Positions 45,155 through 53,522 of a stretch of DNA of 64,000 nt are shown here, piece after piece. Each line of letters opens with the position of its first letter. Position 1 is the first letter of the stretch. Source of the DNA: Deltaproteobacteria bacterium (lineage in GTDB: Bacteria; Desulfobacterota; Desulfobacteria; Desulfobacterales; G020354645); the NCBI GenBank assembly GCA_020354645.1, contig CP070652.1, forward strand, positions 3,552,163-3,616,162, read 5' to 3'. The translations under genes were made by a program, and so were the position numbers. The notes under the pieces were generated by a model, which saw only the letters and a program-made list of their open reading frames with translations, made no database searches and had not been told where the DNA came from.

Positions 45155-45521
45155 ACAAACCCAGAAAAAATATTGTGCCAGAGCCATGGCCGCAGCAATA
45201 ATCGTCGGATTGTTATTCATATTGGCTGGACAAAAACCGATGGGCAAAGGCTTGATTCTGGGCACGCTGTTCAGTGTAATCAATTTTGTATTAATGGGAG
45301 AATTCATTCCGCTGCAATTAGGACATACAAAAACGAAAACATATTTTATTTCCTTGGGCTCAATTATTATCAGATACGGCCTGATCGCCCTGCCGCTGCT
45401 ATTGGCCATAAAGTTCGAACAATTTAATATTTTGATGGTGATTTGCGGCATCTTTATGATTCAAATTGTAATCATGGCGGATCATTTGGTGAAAAAAATA
45501 TCTTCAACTTCGGAGGATTAA
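45141..45521 (+). CDS. atpI: AtpI-like protein
   Basis: 126 residues, four spans: MAAAIIVGLLFILAGQK, LGTLFSVINFVLMGEFIPLQLG, IIIRYGLIALPLLLAI and MVICGIFMIQIVIMADHLV. It overlaps atpZ by 14 bp from the ATG at 45141 (a TTG frame starts further upstream but is weak). Such proteins serve as assembly factors for Na+-type c rings (family knowledge). Confidence 0.82.
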   Translation: MESIRQTQKKYCARAMAAAIIVGLLFILAGQKPMGKGLILGTLFSVINFVLMGEFIPLQLGHTKTKTYFISLGSIIIRYGLIALPLLLAIKFEQFNILMVICGIFMIQIVIMADHLVKKISSTSED

Positions 45522-45540
45522 TCATCCTACGCGTCAGACC

Positions 45541-46215
45541 ATGGAAAATCTCGGCAAAATACACCAGCTGATAATACCGTTATTCGGATACAAGATTACC
45601 ATAAATCTGGAAGTCATCATAATGACCTGGATTGTATTTGTGGTGCTGATCATTTTCGGACTGTTTGCAAGCAGAAAAAAAGATATACTTCCCCGGCCCA
45701 TACAAGTTTTGGGAGAGATGATTGTCTCAACGTTTTATCAGCTCACCGAAGATGCACTCGACAAAGAGATGGCCAGAAAATACAGTCCGCTTGTTTGCGC
45801 CCTATTTATGTTTCTGCTTCTTTCCAACTGGTTGGGAATCATCCCCCACCTTGAAGAGCCTACAAAAGATTTAAATACACCTTTAGGACTTGGCCTCATG
45901 GGTTTTGCGATTGCACATTATGCCGGCATAAAATCCAAAGGCTTTAAAGCATATGCAAAAGAATATTTTCAACCGATGTTTTTCATGATGCCCTTGAATT
46001 TGATTGGAGAACTCTCAAAGATTGTTTCGATCTCCTTTCGTCTTTTTGGGAACATCATGGGCGGTTCGATCATAATTCTGGTCGTATCTTATCTTACTTA
46101 CAGCGCTGTTCTTCCTCCCTTGCTAAATGCTTTTTTCGGGCTTTTTGTCGGCACAATACAAGCCTTTGTTTTTACGATGCTAACATTGGTTTATATTTCG
46201 GTTCAGGTAAAATGA
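45541..46215 (+). CDS. atpB: ATP synthase Fo subunit a
   Basis: 224 residues, five to six spans. The stator arginine R167 is in ISFRLFGNIMGG and the C-terminal GTIQAFVFTMLTLVYIS carries the conserved Gln. It forms the ion half-channels facing the c ring. It precedes the five-hairpin c gene by 42 bp. Confidence 0.95.
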   Translation: MENLGKIHQLIIPLFGYKITINLEVIIMTWIVFVVLIIFGLFASRKKDILPRPIQVLGEMIVSTFYQLTEDALDKEMARKYSPLVCALFMFLLLSNWLGIIPHLEEPTKDLNTPLGLGLMGFAIAHYAGIKSKGFKAYAKEYFQPMFFMMPLNLIGELSKIVSISFRLFGNIMGGSIIILVVSYLTYSAVLPPLLNAFFGLFVGTIQAFVFTMLTLVYISVQVK

Positions 46216-46257
46216 GCGGTCGAAAAAATTGCCCCGATCCCTTAGGTTAGAGAAATT

Positions 46258-47475
46258 ATGGATTTCGACGTTGAAACATGGGTAAAATTAGCAGCTTACA
46301 CCGGTGGCGGTATTGCCATGGGTTTTGGGGCCATCGGGGCAGCCATTGGTGAAGGATATACGGCCGCCCAAGCCAATCTTGCCCTCTCGACGAACGTTAA
46401 AAATTCAGGCAGTATCGTTAAAAATATGCTGGTAGGCCAGGCGGTGGCTGAATCGGCTTCAATTTTTGCTTTAGTGGTGGCCATTCTTTTGCTGTTTATT
46501 GATGTACCCGTGCCAAGTCTATTGAAGGCCGCTTCCCTGTTAGCGGCCGGCATTAGTATGGGATTCGGAGCCATCGGTGCAGGTATCGGATCAGGGATAC
46601 CGGGGGGGGATGCGTGTCTGGGGATTGCCCGAAAACCTGAAATGGCGGGCCGATTTACCACAACCATGCTGATTGGATCAGCAGTCTGTCAGACGCCGGC
46701 CATATTTGCCATGGTTGTTGCTTTGATTCTGATGTTTATGAATTTTGGCCAGGGATCCCTTCATCTCAACTGGGCTGCCCATCTGGGCGCCGGTATTTGT
46801 ATGGGTTTCGGGGCCATCGGTTCGGGTATTGGCTCGGGGTTTCCGGGGGGCAAAGCCTGCCTGGGCATGGCCGAACAACCCGAAGCAAGCCCCCGGTTAA
46901 TGACCACCATGTTGATCGGCTCAGCCGTTTGTCAGACGCCGGCCATATTTGCCATGGTAGTCGCTTTGATTCTGATGTTTATGAAATTTGGAAACGCGCC
47001 GCTTCACCCAACATGGGCAGCACTTTTCGGTGCCGGTATAAGCACGGGTCTTGCCGCCATCGGTTCCGGAGTCGGCGGCGGTATGGCTGCAGGCGCCAGC
47101 TGTGAAGGCATCGCCAGGAATCCCGAAACGGTGGGTAAAGTGACGACGATAATGCTGGTGGGTCAGGCAGTGTCCCAAACACCCGCAATCTTCGGCCTGC
47201 TGGTCAGTTTTATCCTTATCTTTAAAACATTTCCCGAATCTTATACCTTAAGTGCTGCGATGGCACTTTTAGGCGCGGGAATCTGCATGGGTTTCGGGGG
47301 GATCGGTCCCGGGATCGGGACTGGTATGACTGCGGAAAGTGCCGTACGATGGGTGGCCAGAAATGTGGAGCATGCGGGTGACCTCATGAGAACCATGTTG
47401 GTAGGGCAGGCGGTATCTCAATCAACGGCAATTTATGCAATGGTTATAAGCTTGGTGCTCATATTCGTGGTTTAA
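46258..47475 (+). CDS. Five-hairpin ATP synthase c subunit with one ion-binding hairpin
   Basis: 405 residues containing five consecutive c-type hairpins of 80-81 residues (ten membrane helices). The helix-1 position is E32, S112, S193, G274, T355; the helix-2 ion-binding position is E65, Q145, Q226, Q307, Q388. Only hairpin 1 (E32, V63, E65, S66) has carboxylates, though T67 and Y70 of the usual sodium motif are A67 and F70. The others have QTPAIF or QSTAIY in place of ESTGIY. Hairpins 2 and 3 are nearly identical in DNA. The ribosome binding site is weak. It is not a V-type proteolipid: neighbours are F-type a, c, b' and b. It may build a mixed ring with the next subunit. Confidence 0.92.
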   Translation: MDFDVETWVKLAAYTGGGIAMGFGAIGAAIGEGYTAAQANLALSTNVKNSGSIVKNMLVGQAVAESASIFALVVAILLLFIDVPVPSLLKAASLLAAGISMGFGAIGAGIGSGIPGGDACLGIARKPEMAGRFTTTMLIGSAVCQTPAIFAMVVALILMFMNFGQGSLHLNWAAHLGAGICMGFGAIGSGIGSGFPGGKACLGMAEQPEASPRLMTTMLIGSAVCQTPAIFAMVVALILMFMKFGNAPLHPTWAALFGAGISTGLAAIGSGVGGGMAAGASCEGIARNPETVGKVTTIMLVGQAVSQTPAIFGLLVSFILIFKTFPESYTLSAAMALLGAGICMGFGGIGPGIGTGMTAESAVRWVARNVEHAGDLMRTMLVGQAVSQSTAIYAMVISLVLIFVV

Positions 47476-47504
47476 TTTTTAAAAATCTTTCTTAGGAGGA
47501 AAAA

Positions 47505-47753
47505 ATGGCAATTGAAGGTGTAGATATCGTGAAAGCGGCCTCACTTATCGGTGCGGGTTTGGCAATGGGCCTTGGCGCCATCGGCCCCGGTGTGGGGGAA
47601 GGTATGGCTGCGGCAAAAGCCTGCGAAGCTATCGGAAAAAATCCTCGGGAGGCTGGATTATTGACGAGAACGATGCTTGTCGGACAGGCAGTTTCGGAAT
47701 CAACCGGAATATATTCGCTGGTTATTGCTTTGCTGCTTTTATTTGTTGTCTAG
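47505..47753 (+). CDS. atpE: ATP synthase Fo subunit c, two-carboxylate sodium type
   Basis: 82 residues, a single hairpin. E32 ([15 protein letters not shown]) and E65 in [14 protein letters not shown], with V63, S66, T67 and Y70. This E32/E65 set equals the two-carboxylate sodium motif described for Fusobacterium nucleatum c rings. The ribosome binding site TTAGGAGGAAAAAATG is much stronger than that of the five-hairpin gene 30 bp upstream, suggesting higher synthesis. The N-terminal [16 protein letters not shown] resembles the hairpin 1 start of its neighbour. Confidence 0.96.
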   Translation: MAIEGVDIVKAASLIGAGLAMGLGAIGPGVGEGMAAAKACEAIGKNPREAGLLTRTMLVGQAVSESTGIYSLVIALLLLFVV

Positions 47754-47873
47754 CCATTTGAGGGCCCGCTTACTGTTTAATGGGTATTGTGGTTCACCCG
47801 TAAACACTAAACCCAATTTCTTGGATTAACCCAGGCTCTTAGTAGTCAGAATTAATTTGCTGGAAGACGGCCC

Positions 47874-48329
47874 ATGCAGATTGTTAGCGTCGAATCGCTT
47901 CTAAATATCAATGAAACTTTAATTGTTCAATTTATCTCTTTTTTGATATTTTTGTTTATTATCAATCGCGTTATGTTTCGTCCCTTGCGCGCTTTAATAA
48001 AAAAAAGAGATGAACATGTCGATAATGTCAAAAAAGGTATCCTTGACGCGGAGAATGCTTATAAAACACTACTAGACCAGATCAAAGCGCAAGAGTCTGC
48101 GGTCAAAACAGAGGCTTTTGCAATGAGAAAGAAACTGGAGGAATCCGGCAGTGAAGAGGCCGCGGCAATCATTGAATCCTCCAGGCAGGAAATTATGAAC
48201 TTAAAAAATAGGGTCGGCAGGGAACTCGAAGATCAAATTACAGCGGCAAAAGCGCATGTCAAAAAAGAATCGGAGGTCTTAGCTGTAGTCATTATGGAAA
48301 AAGTTTTGGATCGGAGGTTGCAACCATGA
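47874..48329 (+). CDS. atpF': ATP synthase Fo subunit b' (peripheral stalk)
   Basis: 151 residues: one N-terminal membrane span (LIVQFISFLIFLFIINRVMF) followed by a long charged coiled coil. It overlaps the b gene by 4 bp (ATGA). The 120-bp gap to the c gene holds no gene. With b it forms a heterodimeric peripheral stalk. A separate b' usually occurs in photosynthetic and some anaerobic bacteria. Confidence 0.9.
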   Translation: MQIVSVESLLNINETLIVQFISFLIFLFIINRVMFRPLRALIKKRDEHVDNVKKGILDAENAYKTLLDQIKAQESAVKTEAFAMRKKLEESGSEEAAAIIESSRQEIMNLKNRVGRELEDQITAAKAHVKKESEVLAVVIMEKVLDRRLQP

Positions 48330-48907
48330 AGCGTTTGAATATGATAAAGATTTCAATTATTTTTTTGATTACTTTAGGCATGAGCCTTTTCCTTATAGCT
48401 TCCGTCGCACTTGCAACCGACAGTTCCAGCCACTGGCGGCCTACCTTTGATCTGGTCATGAGGTGGTTGAATTTTGGGATATTGGTTTTTTTGCTGATAA
48501 AGTTCGGCAAGAATCCCCTGTTGAGCCTTTTGCGAAAGCGCAAAGAGGAATTGCATAAAAAGATAAAACAGATAGAGGAGCAAAGAAAAGAAGCTGCAGC
48601 CAAAGTCGAAGAGATCCAAATCGAACTTGATCAGAGTGCCGAGCGGTTGGCAGAGATAAAACAAAGAATCATTAAACAGGGGGAAGATAAAAAACGGAAG
48701 ATTATTCAAGACGCTCAGCAGGAAAGTAAGATTTTGCTTCAGGAGGCCAAACGAAGGATTGATACGCAAGTTTTGATCGTCAAGAAAAAATTTCAGGCCG
48801 AAATGATAGAGGAGGCCATGAAGATCGTTTTCAAAAAGCTTCCGGAACAAATTACCGAAGAAGATAACCAGAATTTTCTAGCCCAGTATCTCGCCCGTGT
48901 GTTATAG
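48326..48907 (+). CDS. atpF: ATP synthase Fo subunit b
   Basis: 193 residues. An N-terminal hydrophobic segment looks like a signal peptide (ISIIFLITLGMSLFLIASVALA) before a second span (LVMRWLNFGILVFLLIKFG), then a coiled coil. Ends FLAQYLARVL. It is the last gene of the operon. No delta, alpha, gamma, beta or epsilon gene follows; the F1 genes must be elsewhere. Confidence 0.9.
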   Translation: MKRLNMIKISIIFLITLGMSLFLIASVALATDSSSHWRPTFDLVMRWLNFGILVFLLIKFGKNPLLSLLRKRKEELHKKIKQIEEQRKEAAAKVEEIQIELDQSAERLAEIKQRIIKQGEDKKRKIIQDAQQESKILLQEAKRRIDTQVLIVKKKFQAEMIEEAMKIVFKKLPEQITEEDNQNFLAQYLARVL

Positions 48908-48946
48908 GCCTGAATCGCCATTTTTTTCTAACCTCAAACACTGCCG

Positions 48947-49966
48947 CTAGTGGGCATCTCTTTCGATTCGGCTCGAAACCTTGATCACCGCCGTAGAAAC
49001 TTTTGCGGGAGTCTGTTTCAGAGCGGCGATCAGTTTTATCCCCATTCCGGGGGGTACCCGGATGAAGTGCTGACCGGCAGGGATAAAGTCTTTAAGAAAT
49101 TGTGGGTTCAACTCTTTGAATGTTTTAAAATCCGTTTCGAGTAACTCAGCGATCTCCATGATATCTAAGGATGCCTTCAATTTAACCTCAACAGCATCAT
49201 AGACCATTGGCTGATAGGTTCCTTCGTCGGACAGATGGTATCCATATCGTTCAGGGTTTTCCAAGATGATCTTTATTGCTGCAATACGAAATACATAGCG
49301 CTCGGTTTCCAGAGGGAGGTTGAGCCGGTAATAATCTGTAGTTTTTTGTTCCTGTATCGCTTTCCTCAGCCGGGTTTCACCGCCGTTATAGGCAGCCATC
49401 GCCAGCGTCCAGGATCCAAATTTTTCTTTCAGTCGTTTTAAATTTCCCAAGGCTGCTTCTGTGGAGCGTTCAAAGCTCAGCCGCTCATCCACAGACCTGT
49501 CTCTGCGCAGTCCGTTATGTCTTGCCGCCAATGTCATAAACTGCCATGGTCCCCGTGCCCCTTTTTTTGACCGGCTGTAAGTGAGAAGAGCGCTTTCCGC
49601 TACGGCCAGATATTTTAAGTAATCCGGCATACCTTTTTCGAGAAGCCTTTTTTCAATATAGGGGAAATATCTCCCAGCCCGTTTGAGATACAAAAATACC
49701 TGGGCGCGATCCCATACCGTGATGTTAAATTCTCGGTCAAGCATTTCCCAGACCCGGTGTATGTGAAAGGGCACCGGTTCTTCGCAAAGGGTCAGGTTTT
49801 CGGGGAGCGGAAAATCATGAAATTTTGGAAAGGTCGCCTTTTCCATATTTTTTGGGGGAACCAGCGGAATTGCCTCCGTTTTTTGGTCATTATACATAAA
49901 GGCAGTAAAAACACCCGCACTGTAAAGCAATACAGCAAAAAAGACTATTTGAAGGTTTTTAGACAT
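48947..49966 (-). CDS. Membrane-bound lytic murein transglycosylase, MltD-like
   Basis: 339 residues. An N-terminal hydrophobic anchor (LQIVFFAVLLYSAGVFTAFMY) is followed by an SLT domain. The catalytic Glu is in AVAESALLTYSRSKKGARGPWQFM, with MAAYNGGETRLRKAI. A LysM-like C-terminal segment follows (IMEIAELLETDFKTFKELNPQFLKDFIPAGQHFIRVP). It cuts peptidoglycan in the periplasm. It is convergent with the Fo operon. Confidence 0.88.
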   Translation of the reverse strand: MSKNLQIVFFAVLLYSAGVFTAFMYNDQKTEAIPLVPPKNMEKATFPKFHDFPLPENLTLCEEPVPFHIHRVWEMLDREFNITVWDRAQVFLYLKRAGRYFPYIEKRLLEKGMPDYLKYLAVAESALLTYSRSKKGARGPWQFMTLAARHNGLRRDRSVDERLSFERSTEAALGNLKRLKEKFGSWTLAMAAYNGGETRLRKAIQEQKTTDYYRLNLPLETERYVFRIAAIKIILENPERYGYHLSDEGTYQPMVYDAVEVKLKASLDIMEIAELLETDFKTFKELNPQFLKDFIPAGQHFIRVPPGMGIKLIAALKQTPAKVSTAVIKVSSRIERDAH

Positions 49967-50732
49967 TTAAAAAAGTTTTGCCGATACCTGAAATAAGATA
50001 ACGTCCTGGAACAAAAACCAAAAACAATTTTACCATGACAGATTGAGCCGCGTCCAATCAAATTTATTCAAAAATAGGCTTCCTGCAACTTGATTCTTAT
50101 CGCCGGAATATTTTGTTGAGTGATTATAGTTATTAAATTCAGTTATTTATTGGATTTTGCATTTCAAAACCAAATAAACCGAGCTTATTTCCCCACAAAT
50201 ATATCGACTTGAGAGGTTCAAGTGAGGATTTTTGGTGAGAAAATGAAAATATTTGTAAAATTTATAGATAGTTGTATGTGTTATAAAAGATGCTTGTCAA
50301 AAAAATGTTTTGGATACCATCGGGTCTTGGTCCCGGATGATTTTTTTGCCCAAAATAATGCTTTTAGGGAAAGGTTTGTTGAGAACCACCATGCTGCTAT
50401 AATTGTAAAGGGTGTTCCATAAAGCAATGTCGGGAAAAAGGAACGGACCGGGGGGAAAATTGTTCATTTGATAATCTGAGGGGTCGGGGAGTTTTTTTGA
50501 CCCTGTGCCTCCAGTCTTTGTTTTTCTAAGCAATTCGGCAGCGGGGGATACTTGCCCCCTGCGCATTCCACCTTCGGTGGCTGCGGTCTCCCCCACTGCC
50601 AAATTGCAGAAAAACAAAAGACTTACGACAATGGATCAAAAAAACTCCCCGACCCCTCAGATAATATAAATGACCACAAGCACGGGTCCGGAGAATTAGC
50701 AAGGGCCAAAAAGCATGGATCGAGCGGGGTGT
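49967..50732. other. 766-bp intergenic region holding the second hairpin element
   Basis: AT-rich at its left, with the 183-bp hairpin element at 50477-50659 in the right half. No gene is recognised; the short open frames in the element are not credible. Confidence 0.5.
50477..50659. repeat. 183-bp hairpin-forming dispersed element, copy 2
   Basis: Same length as and nearly identical to 6044-6226. The terminal arms GAGGGGTCGGGGAGTTTTTTT and AAAAAAACTCCCCGACCCCTC are perfectly complementary here. Differences from copy 1 are mostly single bases within the stems. Copy 2 lies about 75 bp downstream of the end of the minus-strand acyl-CoA synthetase beta gene. Confidence 0.85.
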
Positions 50733-51419
50733 TTATGATTTGTCCGATGAGAGCATGATACGAGCGTCGGCAACCACGCATCGTTTGTAAGAGCATATCA
50801 CCGGGTTCAAGTCGATGGACGCAACCATATCATTCAGTTCCATCAGCAAATCTGAAAACTTAACCACAATATCTGTCAATTGCTCAATATTGACCCCTTT
50901 TGATCCCCTGTAGCCGGTAAGCATTTGGTGGGCTTTCAAATTGTTTATCATCGAAAGCGCATCTTTTTGGGTTAAAGGTGCCATTCTGATGGATGTGTCC
51001 TGGTAAATTTCCACTGCGGTTCCGCCAATACCCAGAAGAATAACCGGTCCGAATTGGAAATCGATCTTTGCACCGATGATAAGCTCCTTACCGGTTAGCA
51101 TTTCTTCAACAATCATACCTGCAAATTCATCAATTGTAATGAAGCGTTGAAATACCTTCTCAAGTTTTGCAGCACTATCTATTCCAACGATAACTCCGCC
51201 CAGTTCGGATTTATGCAGGACTCGCGGTGAAACCACTTTGGCCACCACGGGATATCCGATGCTTTCGGCTGCTTCGACCGCCGCATCAAGGGAAGATACC
51301 CGGGCGTATTCAGGAACCGGCAGGCCAGCCAGATTCAGCAAGCGCTTGGCATCGGGCTCCAAGACCCAGCCCGTTTCTTTGAATTCTCGAAGGATTTTCT
51401 TGATTTCTCTGTTCAGCAT
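50733..51419 (-). CDS. ADP-forming acyl/acetyl-CoA synthetase, beta (ATP-grasp) subunit
   Basis: 228 residues: ATP-grasp fold with GYPVVAKVVSPRVLHKSELGGVIVGI, GMIVEEMLTGKELIIGAKIDFQFGPVILLGIGG and SIDLNPVICS. Converts acyl-CoA, ADP and phosphate to acid, ATP and CoA together with the alpha subunit, conserving energy. The ATG at 51419 follows GGAGGTG and overlaps the alpha stop by 7 bp. It carries the beta (C-terminal) half of fused archaeal-type enzymes. Confidence 0.92.
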   Translation of the reverse strand: MLNREIKKILREFKETGWVLEPDAKRLLNLAGLPVPEYARVSSLDAAVEAAESIGYPVVAKVVSPRVLHKSELGGVIVGIDSAAKLEKVFQRFITIDEFAGMIVEEMLTGKELIIGAKIDFQFGPVILLGIGGTAVEIYQDTSIRMAPLTQKDALSMINNLKAHQMLTGYRGSKGVNIEQLTDIVVKFSDLLMELNDMVASIDLNPVICSYKRCVVADARIMLSSDKS

Positions 51420-52780
51420 GGACGACACCTCCGCATGGCTTCCACCATGAGAACAGCGCCCTCGATGGAAGCGGACACCGGGACCCGGTTGAGCTCAAAA
51501 CCTTCAATCAACATGCGATATTTTTCCACATGCGGCACGTAAGCCACCAGCGGTTTGCCCTCTTTTTGATATACCCGACTCAGCCTGGCGCCAAGATCAG
51601 CGGTAATGCCCGGCGAATAGGGCAAGAGCAAGATAATCACGCAATCGATTTCACCAAGCTCGCTTAGACTTTGGGCCGCGATGACAAAATCATCATCCAT
51701 TGCGCTGCCGGTAAGATCAATTGGATTTCCCAATGAAGCGATGGATTTCAAGCTATCTGAGAGCTTTGTGCGAATTTTTTGTTGGGCTTTTTGTGAAAGC
51801 CGTGGCACCGAAAGTCCGTGACTGGTGCATACATCGACTGATAAAGCCCCATGTCCTCCGCTGACGCTAATTATGCCTACTTTCCCATCGATAGATTTTT
51901 GATAACAACTGAGTGATTCGGCAAATGAGACCATCTCGAACTCGTTTTTGGCTTCAACAATTCCGTGTTGGGAAAGCACTTCAGAAAAGACACGATAGTC
52001 ACCTGCTAAAGATGCTGTATGGCTGGATACGGCCCGGCGGCCCTCAGCACTTTTGCCGGCTTTTAAAACGATAATCGGTTTAGAAAACCGGCTTGCTGCC
52101 AACACAAATTCACGGCCCTCATTTTTCCCGAAACCTTCTACATAAAACGCTATAACTTTTGTATTTGGATCCCTTGCCAGATACCTCAATAGATCTATTT
52201 CCGTAATCAGGGCTTTATTACCGATGCTGACAGCCACTGATAGGCCGATCCCCTGACCGGCAAACTTTACCATCAGGTCCACGAGAACCCCGCCGCTTTG
52301 GCTGATAATCGCAACGTTACCAGGATCGGGTCGGACCAGTCGTTCACCGGGCAAAAAGAAAGTATCGAAACGATTGGGAGAATATATCCCCAAACAGTTG
52401 GGACCGATAAAGGGAAAGTCTGCTTCTTTGGCAATGGTGACCAGTTTTTCTTGCAGATCTCTGCGTCCGGTTTCAGCAAATCCTCCGGAAATAACGATTG
52501 CGCCGCCGACCAGCTTTGCAATGCACTTTTGCATGATTTCCGGTACATGCTGGGCCCGGGCAGCAATAACCGCCAAATCGACCTTTGCGGGAACCTCTGA
52601 AATGTCGCTGTAAACCTTTTCTCTTTGAAGTAAGCCGCCTCGCGGATTTACGGCAAACACTTGAATGGGATATCGAAGATGAATTTTGTTGTAGATAACA
52701 TTGGCGGGATGACGATCGTTGTTAAGGGAAACCCCAATAACCGCGACGGACTTGGGATTGAACAAGGGTTTGAAGTTCAA
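51413..52780 (-). CDS. ADP-forming acyl/acetyl-CoA synthetase, alpha subunit
   Basis: 455 residues from a TTG at 52780 that follows GAGGAGG. CoA-binding domain (FNPKSVAVIGVSLNNDRHPANVIYN), ligase domain with the active-site His region in SVSGGHGALSVD, FIGPNCLGIYSP and AIISQSGGVLVDLMV. An upstream frame from 52867 would run through the flavoredoxin remnant and is not used. The substrate could be acetyl- or another acyl-CoA. Confidence 0.9.
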   Translation of the reverse strand: MNFKPLFNPKSVAVIGVSLNNDRHPANVIYNKIHLRYPIQVFAVNPRGGLLQREKVYSDISEVPAKVDLAVIAARAQHVPEIMQKCIAKLVGGAIVISGGFAETGRRDLQEKLVTIAKEADFPFIGPNCLGIYSPNRFDTFFLPGERLVRPDPGNVAIISQSGGVLVDLMVKFAGQGIGLSVAVSIGNKALITEIDLLRYLARDPNTKVIAFYVEGFGKNEGREFVLAASRFSKPIIVLKAGKSAEGRRAVSSHTASLAGDYRVFSEVLSQHGIVEAKNEFEMVSFAESLSCYQKSIDGKVGIISVSGGHGALSVDVCTSHGLSVPRLSQKAQQKIRTKLSDSLKSIASLGNPIDLTGSAMDDDFVIAAQSLSELGEIDCVIILLLPYSPGITADLGARLSRVYQKEGKPLVAYVPHVEKYRMLIEGFELNRVPVSASIEGAVLMVEAMRRCRPC

Positions 52781-52790
52781 AAAGCCCTCC

Positions 52791-52994
52791 TCACATTTCT
52801 TTTCCGATGGAAAAGCCCTTTCCAAGAAATTTGCCGATGCCGTGATAGGTGTCGACTTCGGGACCATAAATTATGGGTTCTACTTTTTCAATAACAGGCA
52901 ACCCCTTTTCTACGAGCACCGTCTCATCGTCTTTTACATCCATGATTTTCCCAAGGAACTGAGTATGCGCCCCGATTTCTATGGTGTAAAACAA
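52791..52994 (-). pseudogene. C-terminal remnant of a flavoredoxin/flavin-reductase-like protein
   Basis: A 67-codon stretch translates to YTIEIGAHTQFLGKIMDVKD, DETVLVEKGLPVIEKVEPII and DTYHGIGKFLGKGFSIGKE. This is the conserved C-terminal end of flavoredoxin-type flavin reductases. The N-terminal two thirds is missing, an in-frame stop lies just upstream, and no ribosome binding site is seen. It lies directly upstream of the acyl-CoA synthetase. Confidence 0.8.
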
Positions 52995-53522
52995 AATTTA
53001 AATTAGGTATCGAAGGGGCAATGTCAATGTATGTGAACTGAATAATAGCGTGATTATCAAAAATGTTTTTCGGTTGCCCTCACGATTGTAGCGGCAAATG
53101 AAATTGCCTCGAAAATGGTCAAAATTGAGACTTGCGTCACTGAACAAGAACTCCTATAAACTGACTTTGGATGATATTTTAATTTTACTGATGCCATGAT
53201 ATTGGAAAGCAGTATGAAGTTTTGATTATGATAGACTAACCAAAAGATGTCTGATAGATACCGATTGTTTCAACTCAAGACTATAGATTGAATATCGTAC
53301 CCTTTATGTGGTATGAATTTTTGAGCCGGTGCCAAGTTGGGTTCACGACTTTGATTTTGTGGATCCTGCAGTCACAAGGGCGGTGAGATAAACATAAAAT
53401 AGTGGATAATTATCAACACCAAAGGACATTACAATTTTTTTCATGTGTAGTTATTCCGGTCATAAAGAATAAATGGTATCTGGCTTTGTCAACACAATGA
53501 GTTGTATTTGGAGGAAGCGGCC
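52995..53522. other. 528-bp AT-rich intergenic region
   Basis: Nothing recognised: no gene, no strong palindrome. It may contain decayed sequence of the flavoredoxin gene, but no further family match is visible. Confidence 0.4.

Noticed and set aside
46258-47475. V-type ATPase proteolipid or several frame-fused c genes by sequencing error
   Set aside because: The neighbours are F-type a, c, b' and b. The five repeats stay in one frame with regular 81-residue spacing, and the hairpin linkers are normal protein sequence.
50552-50758. Short open frames in the second hairpin element
   Set aside because: They lie in a palindromic repeat and the proteins are low-complexity without homology.
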